From an uncultured Pseudomonadota bacterium (lineage in GTDB: Bacteria; Myxococcota_A; UBA796; SXON01): a stretch of DNA of 60,854 nt. Position 1 is the first letter of the stretch. Each line of letters begins with the position of its first letter. The stretch spans positions 1-60,854 of the forward strand of contig CAIUMM010000099.1 of NCBI GenBank assembly GCA_903900265.1, written 5' to 3'. Both the position numbers and the translations under genes were made by a program. A model generated the notes under the pieces. That model made no database searches, was not told the DNA's origin, and saw only the letters and a program-made list of their open reading frames with translations. Below are positions 42,910 through 53,978 of the stretch, piece after piece.

Positions 42910-45891
42910 TCATCTGCTCACTGAGCGCGCCCAATGTACTTCAGGAAGCGCTAAAAAGGCCTCTCGTAAGGGACTGTATAGGTTCTCGATGGCGTCGTTG
43001 ACCATTTCAGCGGCTTCCTCTCGCGCTCCCGGGCCGCGCACGCTGTACAGCAGGTGAAGCAGCAGCGTGCGGTCGCCGGAAGCGCGCGCGCTGGCTTCCG
43101 CGAGCTGGAAAAGCCCTGCGTCGCGTGCTCTTCTGGCGCAGACCGTGAGCAGGTCCGCTCGCAGGTGCGTCACCGTAGGCGAGTCGAGCTGGCCGGCGAT
43201 CCCGGTGGCGGCGTGAACATCTCCCGACAGCGCCGCGGCCATGCCCGCGTGGTAGGCCCGCAGCGGGAGGTCGTCGGCGCGGGCGGCGTCTTCTTCCGCG
43301 CGTACGTGCACCGCGTGGGCCGACGACAGGTCGTTTTGCGCGCGACGCAGGCGGCCAAGCAGCTGGCCGAGGCCGGCGCGCACCGACCACGGGGTGTGCA
43401 GGTCCGCGGCGCGATGCATCACGGAGATGCGCCCCACAGCCTCTTCGATCCTGCCTGCGCGCAGCATCACGTCGGCGGAGGCCAGCTCCAACAGCGTGTG
43501 GACGGGACCGCGTGGAACGTGCTCCAAATCTGCCTGTGCTTCGGCGAGCGCGTGCACCGCGGCCTGAAGCGAGAGCGCCGACGCATGTCGGCCTGCGACG
43601 TCCACGCGCAACGTTGCGCGGTGAACCAGCGATAAGCTTGGATCGGCTAAAATCTGCCGGGCGCGGCGGCTGGCGTCGATGCGCTTTCCGCTTCGCCAGT
43701 CGAGGTCGGTCAGCGCGCGGACGGCCTCGGCGCTCAACCGGGCCGATAGGTCGGGGCTGGTGGTGACGATGCGCAGCAAGCGACGGCGCGCAGCCACCGC
43801 ATCCCCCTGGCGCAGCGCGCGCAGCCCCAACACCCACGCCCTGCCTGCGCTCCATTCGCCCCCCAGCTCGCGCACCGCATCGAGCAGGCGAGGGGGCAGC
43901 GCTCGCCCGTAGTAGAGCAGCGCCTCGGCCTCGACGAGGATGTGCAACGCCCGCTCCCGCTCCCGCTCCCGCTCCTGTGGAGTGAGCCCGGTCGCTTCGG
44001 TGCGCTCCAGCACGGCGTGAAGCTCGCGCCACGACCGCGACGGAAGGTCGTTCCACACGCGCGTGAGGCTCGGCTCGCCGTCTGCCGGGGCAGCGGCTGC
44101 GGGATGACGCAGCCAAACGCGGTCGTTGGCGTCGATGGAGGCCAGCCCATGCCGAAGCAGCGGGTAGATGGCCTCGGGTGGGCTTTGCGCGACGCCGAGC
44201 GCGGCGTGCGTCAGCACGTCCAGCACGCGCCGCGAGGCTTCCGAGAGCTGTCGCAGCACACGCCGCTGCGCTCGGGGATCGTGTCCCAGCGTGTCTGTTC
44301 GACCGTCCCACTCCCAACTCGCGGCGCCAGACTCGTCTGCGCCGGTGCAGGTGAGCGCGCCGGACATCGCGATGCGCTTCATCGACATCACGGTCAGCCC
44401 GGGCATCCCGCCCGTGGCGGCCTGGATCGCGTCGACCAGCCCGATGGGCGGCGCTGGGGTGTCGAGCATGCGCGCGACGACCGTCGCGGTCTCCTCCGGG
44501 GTGAGCGGGCGGAGGTCGAGGCGCACGCCGGGCAAGCCCATGTGCGCTTCCGAGGTGGTCACCACGATCACCGCGTTGGGAGTCGCTGCGCTCAGCTCCG
44601 CGACCCATTCAAGGAGACCCGAACGCACGATCCGCGGACCTGACAGCCCCTCGATCACCAGCATGACTTGGGGTTTGCCGCGGGCCTCCCCGGATAGTCC
44701 CTGCACCGCGCCGGCGATGCTCGCGGTGGTCGGCGACACCGCGCCTGCCCAACCGTCGAGGCTGCGGCACAGCTCGCGCAGCGCCCACTCCCGCGTGGCG
44801 TGCGGCACGAGGCGAAGCGTCACGTGCTCGACGCCTTCCGCGTCTGCGAGCCGGCGAGCTTGCTCGGCGGCCGCGGCGAGTCCGCTGCCTACGGGGCCGA
44901 CAAGCTGCAGCAGTCCTGCGCCGCCCTCGCTGGGGCGATCCGCATGCAGCGCGCCCAACACCGCGCCGCGCACGCCCTCTCGCCCGATCGGGGAGCGCGG
45001 AGCGCACAAGGTGCGCGCGATGATCGGGACCGGGGCGAGGTTCAACAACGCCAACGCGACCGCGGCCGAGGCTGGGCGATCTGCCGGGTCCCGGGCCAGC
45101 AAGCGGTCCACGCAGGCCGCAAACGTGGGGTCCACGTCGTCGCAGCGCGTCGCGATCGGAGCCGCCCGGCCCGAGCGATGCGCTTGCAGGTATCCGGCGC
45201 GCCCGCGGGCCTGATACGGGCGTTGGCCGCACAGCGCCTCGTACAAGGTGATGCCGAGGGAGTAGAGATCGGCGCGGAGGTCCACGCTGGCGCCGGAGAG
45301 CTGCTCGGGCGCCATGTAGGAGTGCGTCCCGACCACGACGCCCAGCGTGCTGGTCAGCGGGTCCGTCGCGTCTACCGCGAGGCCAAGGTCGACGAGCACG
45401 ACCTTGGGTTCGCTCGCGGCGTCCGGGCCGGGCGCGACCACCCAGATGTTGGAGGCTTTGAGATCCCGGTGGATGATGCCCTGATCGTGGAGGTTCATCA
45501 GGCTTCCCAGCAGCTGAACCGCGAGCGCGCGGGCCTCAGCCTGCGGGAGCGGCCCCCTCGCGATGCGACGGTCGAGGCTCTCCCCCTCTAAGAGCTCCAA
45601 AATCAGCGCTGGCTGCGGCTCCAACACCACGTGAAAGCATCGCACCAAACCGGGGAGTCGTACGCGCTCGAGGATGTGACCTTCGCGCAAAAATCGACGC
45701 AGCAGCGTCTTTCGGTCGGGCTCGCGCAGCACCTTGACGGCGACGAGGCCGGGAGCGCGCTCGCCGGTGTACGGCGCGATGCCGTCCCAACGGGCCCGCC
45801 AGACATCGGCGATGCCGCCTTCTCCGATCCGGTCGATGAATTCGAGGCCCGGAATGACCGGCGTCAACGCGGCGCTCTCGAGCGCATCCAC
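42910..45891 (-). CDS. Ser/Thr protein kinase with degenerate STAND/AAA domain and helical repeats
   Basis: About 993 residues from the GTG at 45891; a TTG at 45867 overlapping the hydrolase stop is an alternative. The kinase domain carries the glycine loop GEGGIADVW, VAVKVL, IIHRDLKASN (HRDLK) and VLVDLGLA (DLG in place of DFG), then YMAPEQL and DLYSLG. It is followed by a P-loop-like region LLQLVGPVGSGLAAAAEQA whose Walker A Lys is replaced (GSGLA), a Walker B-like LVIEGLSG, and ~500 residues of helical repeats (TPR-like). The layout recalls PknK/AcsA-type kinases but the ATPase looks inactive. It overlaps the hydrolase gene, so they may be coexpressed. It probably scaffolds signalling. Confidence 0.83.
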   Translation of the reverse strand: MDALESAALTPVIPGLEFIDRIGEGGIADVWRARWDGIAPYTGERAPGLVAVKVLREPDRKTLLRRFLREGHILERVRLPGLVRCFHVVLEPQPALILELLEGESLDRRIARGPLPQAEARALAVQLLGSLMNLHDQGIIHRDLKASNIWVVAPGPDAASEPKVVLVDLGLAVDATDPLTSTLGVVVGTHSYMAPEQLSGASVDLRADLYSLGITLYEALCGQRPYQARGRAGYLQAHRSGRAAPIATRCDDVDPTFAACVDRLLARDPADRPASAAVALALLNLAPVPIIARTLCAPRSPIGREGVRGAVLGALHADRPSEGGAGLLQLVGPVGSGLAAAAEQARRLADAEGVEHVTLRLVPHATREWALRELCRSLDGWAGAVSPTTASIAGAVQGLSGEARGKPQVMLVIEGLSGPRIVRSGLLEWVAELSAATPNAVIVVTTSEAHMGLPGVRLDLRPLTPEETATVVARMLDTPAPPIGLVDAIQAATGGMPGLTVMSMKRIAMSGALTCTGADESGAASWEWDGRTDTLGHDPRAQRRVLRQLSEASRRVLDVLTHAALGVAQSPPEAIYPLLRHGLASIDANDRVWLRHPAAAAPADGEPSLTRVWNDLPSRSWRELHAVLERTEATGLTPQERERERERALHILVEAEALLYYGRALPPRLLDAVRELGGEWSAGRAWVLGLRALRQGDAVAARRRLLRIVTTSPDLSARLSAEAVRALTDLDWRSGKRIDASRRARQILADPSLSLVHRATLRVDVAGRHASALSLQAAVHALAEAQADLEHVPRGPVHTLLELASADVMLRAGRIEEAVGRISVMHRAADLHTPWSVRAGLGQLLGRLRRAQNDLSSAHAVHVRAEEDAARADDLPLRAYHAGMAAALSGDVHAATGIAGQLDSPTVTHLRADLLTVCARRARDAGLFQLAEASARASGDRTLLLHLLYSVRGPGAREEAAEMVNDAIENLYSPLREAFLALPEVHWARSVSR

Positions 45892-46862
45892 GCCACGATC
45901 GGGTCCCAGACCCAGCGGGGCGCGTAGATCCCAGACACGAGGTCGAGGTGGCCCCAATGGTGTCCGGTCTCGTAGTCATCGAGCAGCGTAAAGGTTTTGT
46001 CGGTGCTGCCCGATCGCTCATACGCGACCCGCGCGTCTTCGGGCGGCATCAGGTGGTCGAGATCGCCGGCGATCACCAACAGCGGCACGTCGGTCGCGCC
46101 CCACGCCGCGTCGTATTCGAACACGCCGCTCGAACCCCAGCGCGCCATGTCCATCCAGACGTTCAAGCTCGTCCAGTCAAAGCCCCGGGCGAGGCGCTCA
46201 GCGAGCAGGTCGGGCTCGAGGCTGCCGGGAGCCCATCCCGAGATCGGGAAGGCATACCCCGCGATGTCGGAGATGCTGTAAAGGCGACCCAACAGTCGTC
46301 CCGCCAGCTCGGTGCGGATGTTGAGCGCGCCAAAGATGCCGCCGCCGCCCGAGGAGTTGCCGAGCACGCGAGAGAGCTGGCACAGCGCCCACAACGCGCG
46401 ATTCGCTTGGGCAAAGGAGTATAGCGCTCCGATGCCGACGACCCCGCTGACCGGGGCTTTGGTGGCGGCCGCGTAGCTGACCGCGCCGCCCAACGAGTGA
46501 CCGAGCCAGGTGGCAGGCCCTAAGGCTTCGCTGAGCCGCGCGGCGTCGTCTACGTAGTCGGAGAACCGCTCGGAGCTAGTCTCCCCGCGGGAGAGCCCGT
46601 GTCCGCGCAGCTCAAAGTTCCACACCTCGAAGCCTTCCCCCGCCAGCCAAGCCGAAAAGCTGCGCTGGGAGCTGTGCCACGTGTACCGGTTCTGCGCGAA
46701 CCCGTGCACGAGCACGACCCGCGGCGCGCCGTCGTAGGTCCATTTTCGCGTCAGTGTCAGCGTGCCGAACCGCACGCGTTGCTTTTGGAGCGCAACGCGA
46801 TGTCCGGACTGCGTGATCTGCTCGACGGACTCGATGTCGCCGTACTCGAGGACCGCGCTCAC
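45864..46862 (-). CDS. Alpha/beta hydrolase (esterase or lipase like)
   Basis: A 332-residue hydrolase starting at GTG 46862, which overlaps the fbp stop (GTGA). It shows RVVLVHGFAQNRYTWH (oxyanion strand), the nucleophile elbow WLGHSLGGAVSY, the acid motif IAGDLDHLMPPED and the catalytic His in HHWGHLDLV. A lid of ~100 residues sits between elbow and acid. The substrate is unknown. The gene lies in the minus-strand run fbp, hydrolase, kinase. Confidence 0.87.
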   Translation of the reverse strand: MSAVLEYGDIESVEQITQSGHRVALQKQRVRFGTLTLTRKWTYDGAPRVVLVHGFAQNRYTWHSSQRSFSAWLAGEGFEVWNFELRGHGLSRGETSSERFSDYVDDAARLSEALGPATWLGHSLGGAVSYAAATKAPVSGVVGIGALYSFAQANRALWALCQLSRVLGNSSGGGGIFGALNIRTELAGRLLGRLYSISDIAGYAFPISGWAPGSLEPDLLAERLARGFDWTSLNVWMDMARWGSSGVFEYDAAWGATDVPLLVIAGDLDHLMPPEDARVAYERSGSTDKTFTLLDDYETGHHWGHLDLVSGIYAPRWVWDPIVAWMRSRAPR

Positions 46863-47878
46863 GCCGGGGTCGTCAGCAGCCGGGTGATCTCCTGCACCGT
46901 CTCGGCGTTGCCGATGTAGAGCGGCGTGCGCTCATGCAGCGACGTGAGGGTGCGGTCCAGGATCGGGCCGTGACCGTCGGTAGCTGCGCCGCCCGCCTGC
47001 TCGGCGAGGAACGCCAGCGGGAAGGCTTCATAGAGCAGCCGGAGCTTGCCCTTGGGCGCCTTTTGGGAGGGCGGGTACAGAAATACGCCGCCTTTGACGA
47101 GGTTTCGGTGAAAGTCACCCACGAGGCTGCCGATGTAGCGCGCCGACCAGCCCGTCGCGGGGTCTTTGGTGGTCGCCAGCCAGCTCCCGAGGCGCTGGTC
47201 CCACGTGGCGGAGTAGGCCTCGTTGCAGCTGTAGGTGCGCGCGGTGGGATCCAAGCGGATGTCATGGTGCGAAAGGAAGAATTCGCCGACCGTGGGGTCC
47301 AGCGTGAACCCGTGTACGCCCCGCCCCGTCGAGAGCACCAGCACGGTGCCGGCGCCGTAGACGATGTACCCGGCCGCGACCAGATCACGCCCACAACGCA
47401 GCGCATCCTCGGGCTTGCCAGGACCTCCCTCGCTTTTGCGCCGAAAGATGCAGAAGATCGTGCCGATGCTGGCGTTGGTGTCGATGTTGGAGGAGCCGTC
47501 GAGCGGGTCCATGCAGAACACGTAGTGGCCGGGAGAGAATGGAGGTGGGATCTGGATGATCTCCTCTTCTTCTTCGCTCACCATCATGCAGACCACGCCC
47601 GCGTGCTCGATCGCGCGCTTGAAGGTCTCGTTGGCGTACAGATCCATCTTCTGGACGAACTCGCCCTGAATGTTCATGGTGCCGGTCGCACCAAACATAT
47701 TCGCCAGCCCGGCGCGGTTTACGCGTGCGCTGACCAGCTTGGCGGCGAGCGTCACCTGATTGATCAGGGTGACGAACTGCCCGGTCGCTTCGGGATGACC
47801 CCGGAGGGTCTCCAGCAGAAACCGGTCCAAGGTGGTGCCTTCTTCAAACTGGCTGTGGTTCAGAGGATCAGTGCTCAT
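46859..47878 (-). CDS. fbp: Fructose-1,6-bisphosphatase class 1
   Basis: A 339-residue protein starting at ATG 47878. Active-site marks are MVSEEEEEI, CMDPLDGSSNIDTNASIGTI and the sugar-binding GGVFLYPP and KLRLLYEAFPLAFLAEQAGG. It removes the 1-phosphate of fructose-1,6-bisphosphate in gluconeogenesis. An extra acidic SEEEEE stretch is ordinary for the class. It is the first gene of a three-gene minus-strand unit and is divergent from sppA. Confidence 0.96.
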   Translation of the reverse strand: MSTDPLNHSQFEEGTTLDRFLLETLRGHPEATGQFVTLINQVTLAAKLVSARVNRAGLANMFGATGTMNIQGEFVQKMDLYANETFKRAIEHAGVVCMMVSEEEEEIIQIPPPFSPGHYVFCMDPLDGSSNIDTNASIGTIFCIFRRKSEGGPGKPEDALRCGRDLVAAGYIVYGAGTVLVLSTGRGVHGFTLDPTVGEFFLSHHDIRLDPTARTYSCNEAYSATWDQRLGSWLATTKDPATGWSARYIGSLVGDFHRNLVKGGVFLYPPSQKAPKGKLRLLYEAFPLAFLAEQAGGAATDGHGPILDRTLTSLHERTPLYIGNAETVQEITRLLTTPA

Positions 47879-47926
47879 CTGCACGAACTATCCTGATAGT
47901 GCGGCGCGCGGGATAAGCGGGCGACA

Positions 47927-49585
47927 GTGCCTACGTTCCCGCCTTCGCTGCGCCTCGTCGCCACCCCATTGTGGGCGTTGGCGCGTCTATGGGAGTGGGC
48001 GATCGAACGGCAGCGTCCGTACCTCGAGCTGGACGCGCGCGGCAAAGGGCAGGGGATCACCGTCGAGCAGATCGACGCGTTCACGCGCAGCGACGCGCGC
48101 GGCCTGCACCTCGTGCTGGATGGAGCGGCGATGGGCGGCTGGGCCACGCTGGAGGGGCTGCGCGGCGCGCTCGGACGCGCCCGCGGGAGCGGCAAGCTGG
48201 TCACGGTAGAGGCTGGGCGCTTCGGAAATGCCGAGCTTTATCTTGCCTCGGTAGCAGATCGGGTGTGGATTCATCCTACGGGTGAGGTCGCTGCGGTGGG
48301 CGTCGCGGCGACGTTGATGTTTGGCGGCGGGTTTCTCGATAAGCTGGGCTTGAAGTTCGACGTGGAGGCTGCTGGAGCCTACAAGAGCTTTGGGGAGACC
48401 TTCAGCCGCGCGTACTCGAGCCCGGAAAATCGCGAGGCTACGCGCGCGCTGGTGTCGGACCTGCAAGCGCAGCTGGATGCTGCGGTCGCCGAAGGGCGTC
48501 ATCTTGGCGTGGATGCGGTTCGTGCCGCGTTGGCCAACGCGCCGTTGTCGGCGGCGGACGCCGAGGCGGCCGGGCTTGTCGACGGCGCGCTGTACCGCGA
48601 TCAGGTGGAGGCGCAGCTGGAAGGGCTCTACAGCGACGCTCCGCGGCGAAATTTTCGAACCTGGGCGCGCGCGCAGCGCGTGCGGCGCGGGCTGGAGCAG
48701 TGGATCGAAGGCCGTCCACGCGTCGTGGTCTTGCACCTCGAAGGCAACGTGATCGACGGCGAAGGCGCGGACGGACTCGCGATTGCGTCCGGCCCGGTGT
48801 GCCGCGCCCTGGAGGACCTGCGGAACGACGAGCGCGTCGTCGGCGTAGTGCTCGCGATCCGCTCGCCCGGGGGCAGCGCCACCGCGAGCGACGCGATCTG
48901 GCGCAGCGTACGCCGGCTCGTCGAGAAAAAGCCGGTGGTCGCAGCGTTCGGCGATGTCGCGGCCAGCGGCGGCTACTACATCGGCGTTGCCTGCAATGAG
49001 ATCGTCGCTCGGGCCGGCACGATCACCGGGTCGATCGGCGTCGTCGGCGGCAAGCCGGTGATCGGCGGCCTGCTTGGTCGCCTTGGGGTCAGCACCGAGG
49101 TGGTCACCGAGCGCGAGACGGCCGATATGTACAGTGTGTTTCGCCCGTTCTCGCCGCCGCAACGCGAGCGCTTTCGCGCGAGCCTCGATCGCTTCTACCG
49201 CACCTTCGTCGATCGGGTGTCCGCGGGCCGCCGCGCGCCTTGGAACGCCGTCGAGCAGCACGCTCGGGGCCGCGTCTGGACCGGCACCGCGGCCTTGGAG
49301 CGAGGCCTCGTGGATCGCATCGGCGGCGTGGAGGACGCCGTAGCCCGCGTTCGTACGCTGACCGCCGCGCCCGCGGTCTCCCGAACCGACCAGTGGTTGA
49401 CGCCACAGACTCCCTTGCTCAAACGCTGGTTGCGTCGGGCGCTCGGCGCCGAAGCGGCCACCGCGCTTCCGGTCTCGTCGCTCACGGCGCGGCTGTTGGG
49501 GCAGCTCGATGGTGTAGACGCGATGCTAGACGTCTGGCAGGACGGGCGACCTCTGGCGTGGTTGCCGTGGCGGGTGGACCCTTGA
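47927..49585 (+). CDS. sppA: Signal peptide peptidase SppA, long form
   Basis: A 552-residue S49 peptidase with two tandem domains, starting at GTG 47927. The catalytic Lys is K153 in GAYKSFGETFSR and the catalytic Ser S347 in DVAASGGYYIG. An N-terminal hydrophobic stretch (LVATPLWALARLWEW) is a possible membrane anchor. SppA degrades signal peptides left in the membrane. Its last codons overlap the mini MYXO-CTERM gene (TTGA), so it begins a membrane-protein-processing operon. Confidence 0.93.
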   Translation: MPTFPPSLRLVATPLWALARLWEWAIERQRPYLELDARGKGQGITVEQIDAFTRSDARGLHLVLDGAAMGGWATLEGLRGALGRARGSGKLVTVEAGRFGNAELYLASVADRVWIHPTGEVAAVGVAATLMFGGGFLDKLGLKFDVEAAGAYKSFGETFSRAYSSPENREATRALVSDLQAQLDAAVAEGRHLGVDAVRAALANAPLSAADAEAAGLVDGALYRDQVEAQLEGLYSDAPRRNFRTWARAQRVRRGLEQWIEGRPRVVVLHLEGNVIDGEGADGLAIASGPVCRALEDLRNDERVVGVVLAIRSPGGSATASDAIWRSVRRLVEKKPVVAAFGDVAASGGYYIGVACNEIVARAGTITGSIGVVGGKPVIGGLLGRLGVSTEVVTERETADMYSVFRPFSPPQRERFRASLDRFYRTFVDRVSAGRRAPWNAVEQHARGRVWTGTAALERGLVDRIGGVEDAVARVRTLTAAPAVSRTDQWLTPQTPLLKRWLRRALGAEAATALPVSSLTARLLGQLDGVDAMLDVWQDGRPLAWLPWRVDP

Positions 49586-49815
49586 TCGGCGGTCTGCTCC
49601 TGCTGTGCGCAGGCCTCGGCTGGTCCGCACCGCTCCCATCCGAGCCTTCGTCCGACACCGCGCAGGGCCCCGCCGATGCGTCGGCAGACACCGGCGGGGC
49701 CGATCGACCCGGAGGCTACTCGGGCGCGCCAGACTGCGGCTGCAGTGTCGCCGGTGCAGCTGCGCCGTGGTGGTTGGCTGCGGCGAGCGTTGGACTGCTG
49801 CGCCGCAGGCGTTGA
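49567..49815 (+). CDS. Mini secreted protein with MYXO-CTERM-like sorting tail
   Basis: An 82-residue protein from GTG 49567 (GTG 49558 and TTG 49582 are alternatives). It consists of a signal-like N-terminus (LIGGLLLLCAGLGWSAP), a ~40-residue disordered acidic linker (SEPSSDTAQGPADASAD) and a C-terminal tail with the Cys-Gly-Cys motif (PDCGCSVAG), a hydrophobic helix (PWWLAAASVGLL) and RRRR. That is the form of a MYXO-CTERM sorting signal but with almost no cargo. Its stop overlaps the start of the M50B protease gene by 1 bp and its start overlaps sppA, so the three are coupled. Confidence 0.72.
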   Translation: MAGGPLIGGLLLLCAGLGWSAPLPSEPSSDTAQGPADASADTGGADRPGGYSGAPDCGCSVAGAAAPWWLAAASVGLLRRRR

Positions 49816-50471
49816 TGGGCGAGACCTTGATCTCGTCGCTTGGGCGGGAGCGGGTCGCGATCGCGTTGATCGCGGCGCTGGTGGTCGCCAACTGGGGGGC
49901 TCCAGCGCTCGCGCCGCTGTCGATCGCGGTGGTTTTTGCCCATGAGTGCAGTCATGCACTCGCTGCGGTGCTCACCGGCGGGAGGGTGCTCGGCATCGAG
50001 ATCGGCATCGACGAGGGCGGCGGGACGTGGACCGAGGGCGGCTGGCCGCTGTTGGTGTTGAACGCCGGGTATCTGGGCTCCTTGGCTTCGGGATTGCTGC
50101 TGCTGCGCGGGGTGCGCTGGTCGGGCGCGTTGTGCGCCGCGATCGGGGTTCTCAGCGTCGTTGTCGCCGTGGTTTGGATGCCTTGGCGCTCGTTCGGCTT
50201 CGGCTTTGCCGTGCTTTGGGGCGGCGCGCTGGTCGGGTTGGCCGCATGGGCTGCGCCGTGGGTCACCGCCGCGATCGTCCGGCTCTACGGCGTGTTCAGC
50301 GTGCTCTACGCCCTCGGGGACGTCCTCGCCGACGTGTTCGGTGCGCCCGCAGGCTCGGTCAACGACGCGACGCTGCTGGCCGCGCACACCGGCGTTCCCG
50401 CGACGATCTGGGGCGCGGGGTGGCTGTGCGCGGGCGTGCTCGCGATGTGGTTCAGCCGGAGACGCGCATGA
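49815..50471 (+). CDS. M50B-like intramembrane metalloprotease
   Basis: A 218-residue multi-pass membrane protein. The zinc site HECSH is at residues 43-47 within a hydrophobic segment (SIAVVFAHECSHALAAVLTGG); NAGYLGSLASGLLLL and a late NDATLLAAHTGVPATIW with a conserved Asp fit the M50B architecture. Such enzymes cut within or near membrane helices. The start overlaps the mini MYXO-CTERM gene's stop, and the end overlaps the next gene (ATGA). Processing of the neighbouring C-terminal tail is a testable idea. Confidence 0.78.
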   Translation: MGETLISSLGRERVAIALIAALVVANWGAPALAPLSIAVVFAHECSHALAAVLTGGRVLGIEIGIDEGGGTWTEGGWPLLVLNAGYLGSLASGLLLLRGVRWSGALCAAIGVLSVVVAVVWMPWRSFGFGFAVLWGGALVGLAAWAAPWVTAAIVRLYGVFSVLYALGDVLADVFGAPAGSVNDATLLAAHTGVPATIWGAGWLCAGVLAMWFSRRRA

Positions 50472-50989
50472 TTTCGCTCCCGCCGGTGGTCTCGGCGCGC
50501 ACCCGCTTGCTGATCCTTGGCAGCTTTCCGGGGGCGGCGTCGCTGCGGGCAGGGCAGTACTACGCCCATCCAAGGAACCAATTTTGGCCGATCCTGTCGT
50601 CGCTGTTAGGCGAGGATTTGACCTTGCTGACGTATGCGCATCGGCTGGAGCGTATGCTCGACCGGGGCGTCGGACTTTGGGACGTCTACGCGAGCTGCGA
50701 GCGTAAAGGCAGCCTTGATGCGGACATCCGCGCGGCGGTCCCCAATGACCTGACCCCGCTCGCCCGTCTCGCTCCGGCCTTGTGCGCCGTCGGTCACAAC
50801 GGCGCAGAGAGCTTTCGCCACGCCGATCGCAGCGCGGTTTTAGGCGTGCCCACGCACCGCTTGCCCTCGACCAGCCCTGCACACGCGAGCTGGTCGATAG
50901 AGCGCAAGCGCGCCGCGTGGGGCGAGGTCTTCCGGGTCGCGGGCATCATCGACGTCCTCCCCGCGGTCCCCGGCCCACCCGCGGACTGA
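50468..50989 (+). CDS. DNA-deoxyinosine/uracil glycosylase (UDG superfamily, family 6)
   Basis: A 173-residue protein. The family motif is LLILGSFPGAASLRAGQYY followed by AHPRNQFWPIL, matching hypoxanthine/uracil DNA glycosylases of the HDG type, with a C-terminal LPSTSPAHASWS region like other UDG members. It would remove deaminated bases (hypoxanthine or uracil) from DNA. It is translationally coupled to the M50B gene (ATGA), which looks like operon packing and not a common function. Its stop abuts the convergent gcvP stop. Confidence 0.85.
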   Translation: MISLPPVVSARTRLLILGSFPGAASLRAGQYYAHPRNQFWPILSSLLGEDLTLLTYAHRLERMLDRGVGLWDVYASCERKGSLDADIRAAVPNDLTPLARLAPALCAVGHNGAESFRHADRSAVLGVPTHRLPSTSPAHASWSIERKRAAWGEVFRVAGIIDVLPAVPGPPAD

Positions 50990-53896
<2,907 letters not shown>

Positions 53897-53978
53897 AGAG
53901 GCCTCGTTGTTCGGGGCCCGATCTAACGCGCCGGGCCGCGCGTACAACGGGTTATCTGCCTCGCGTTACGGGTGTCCT

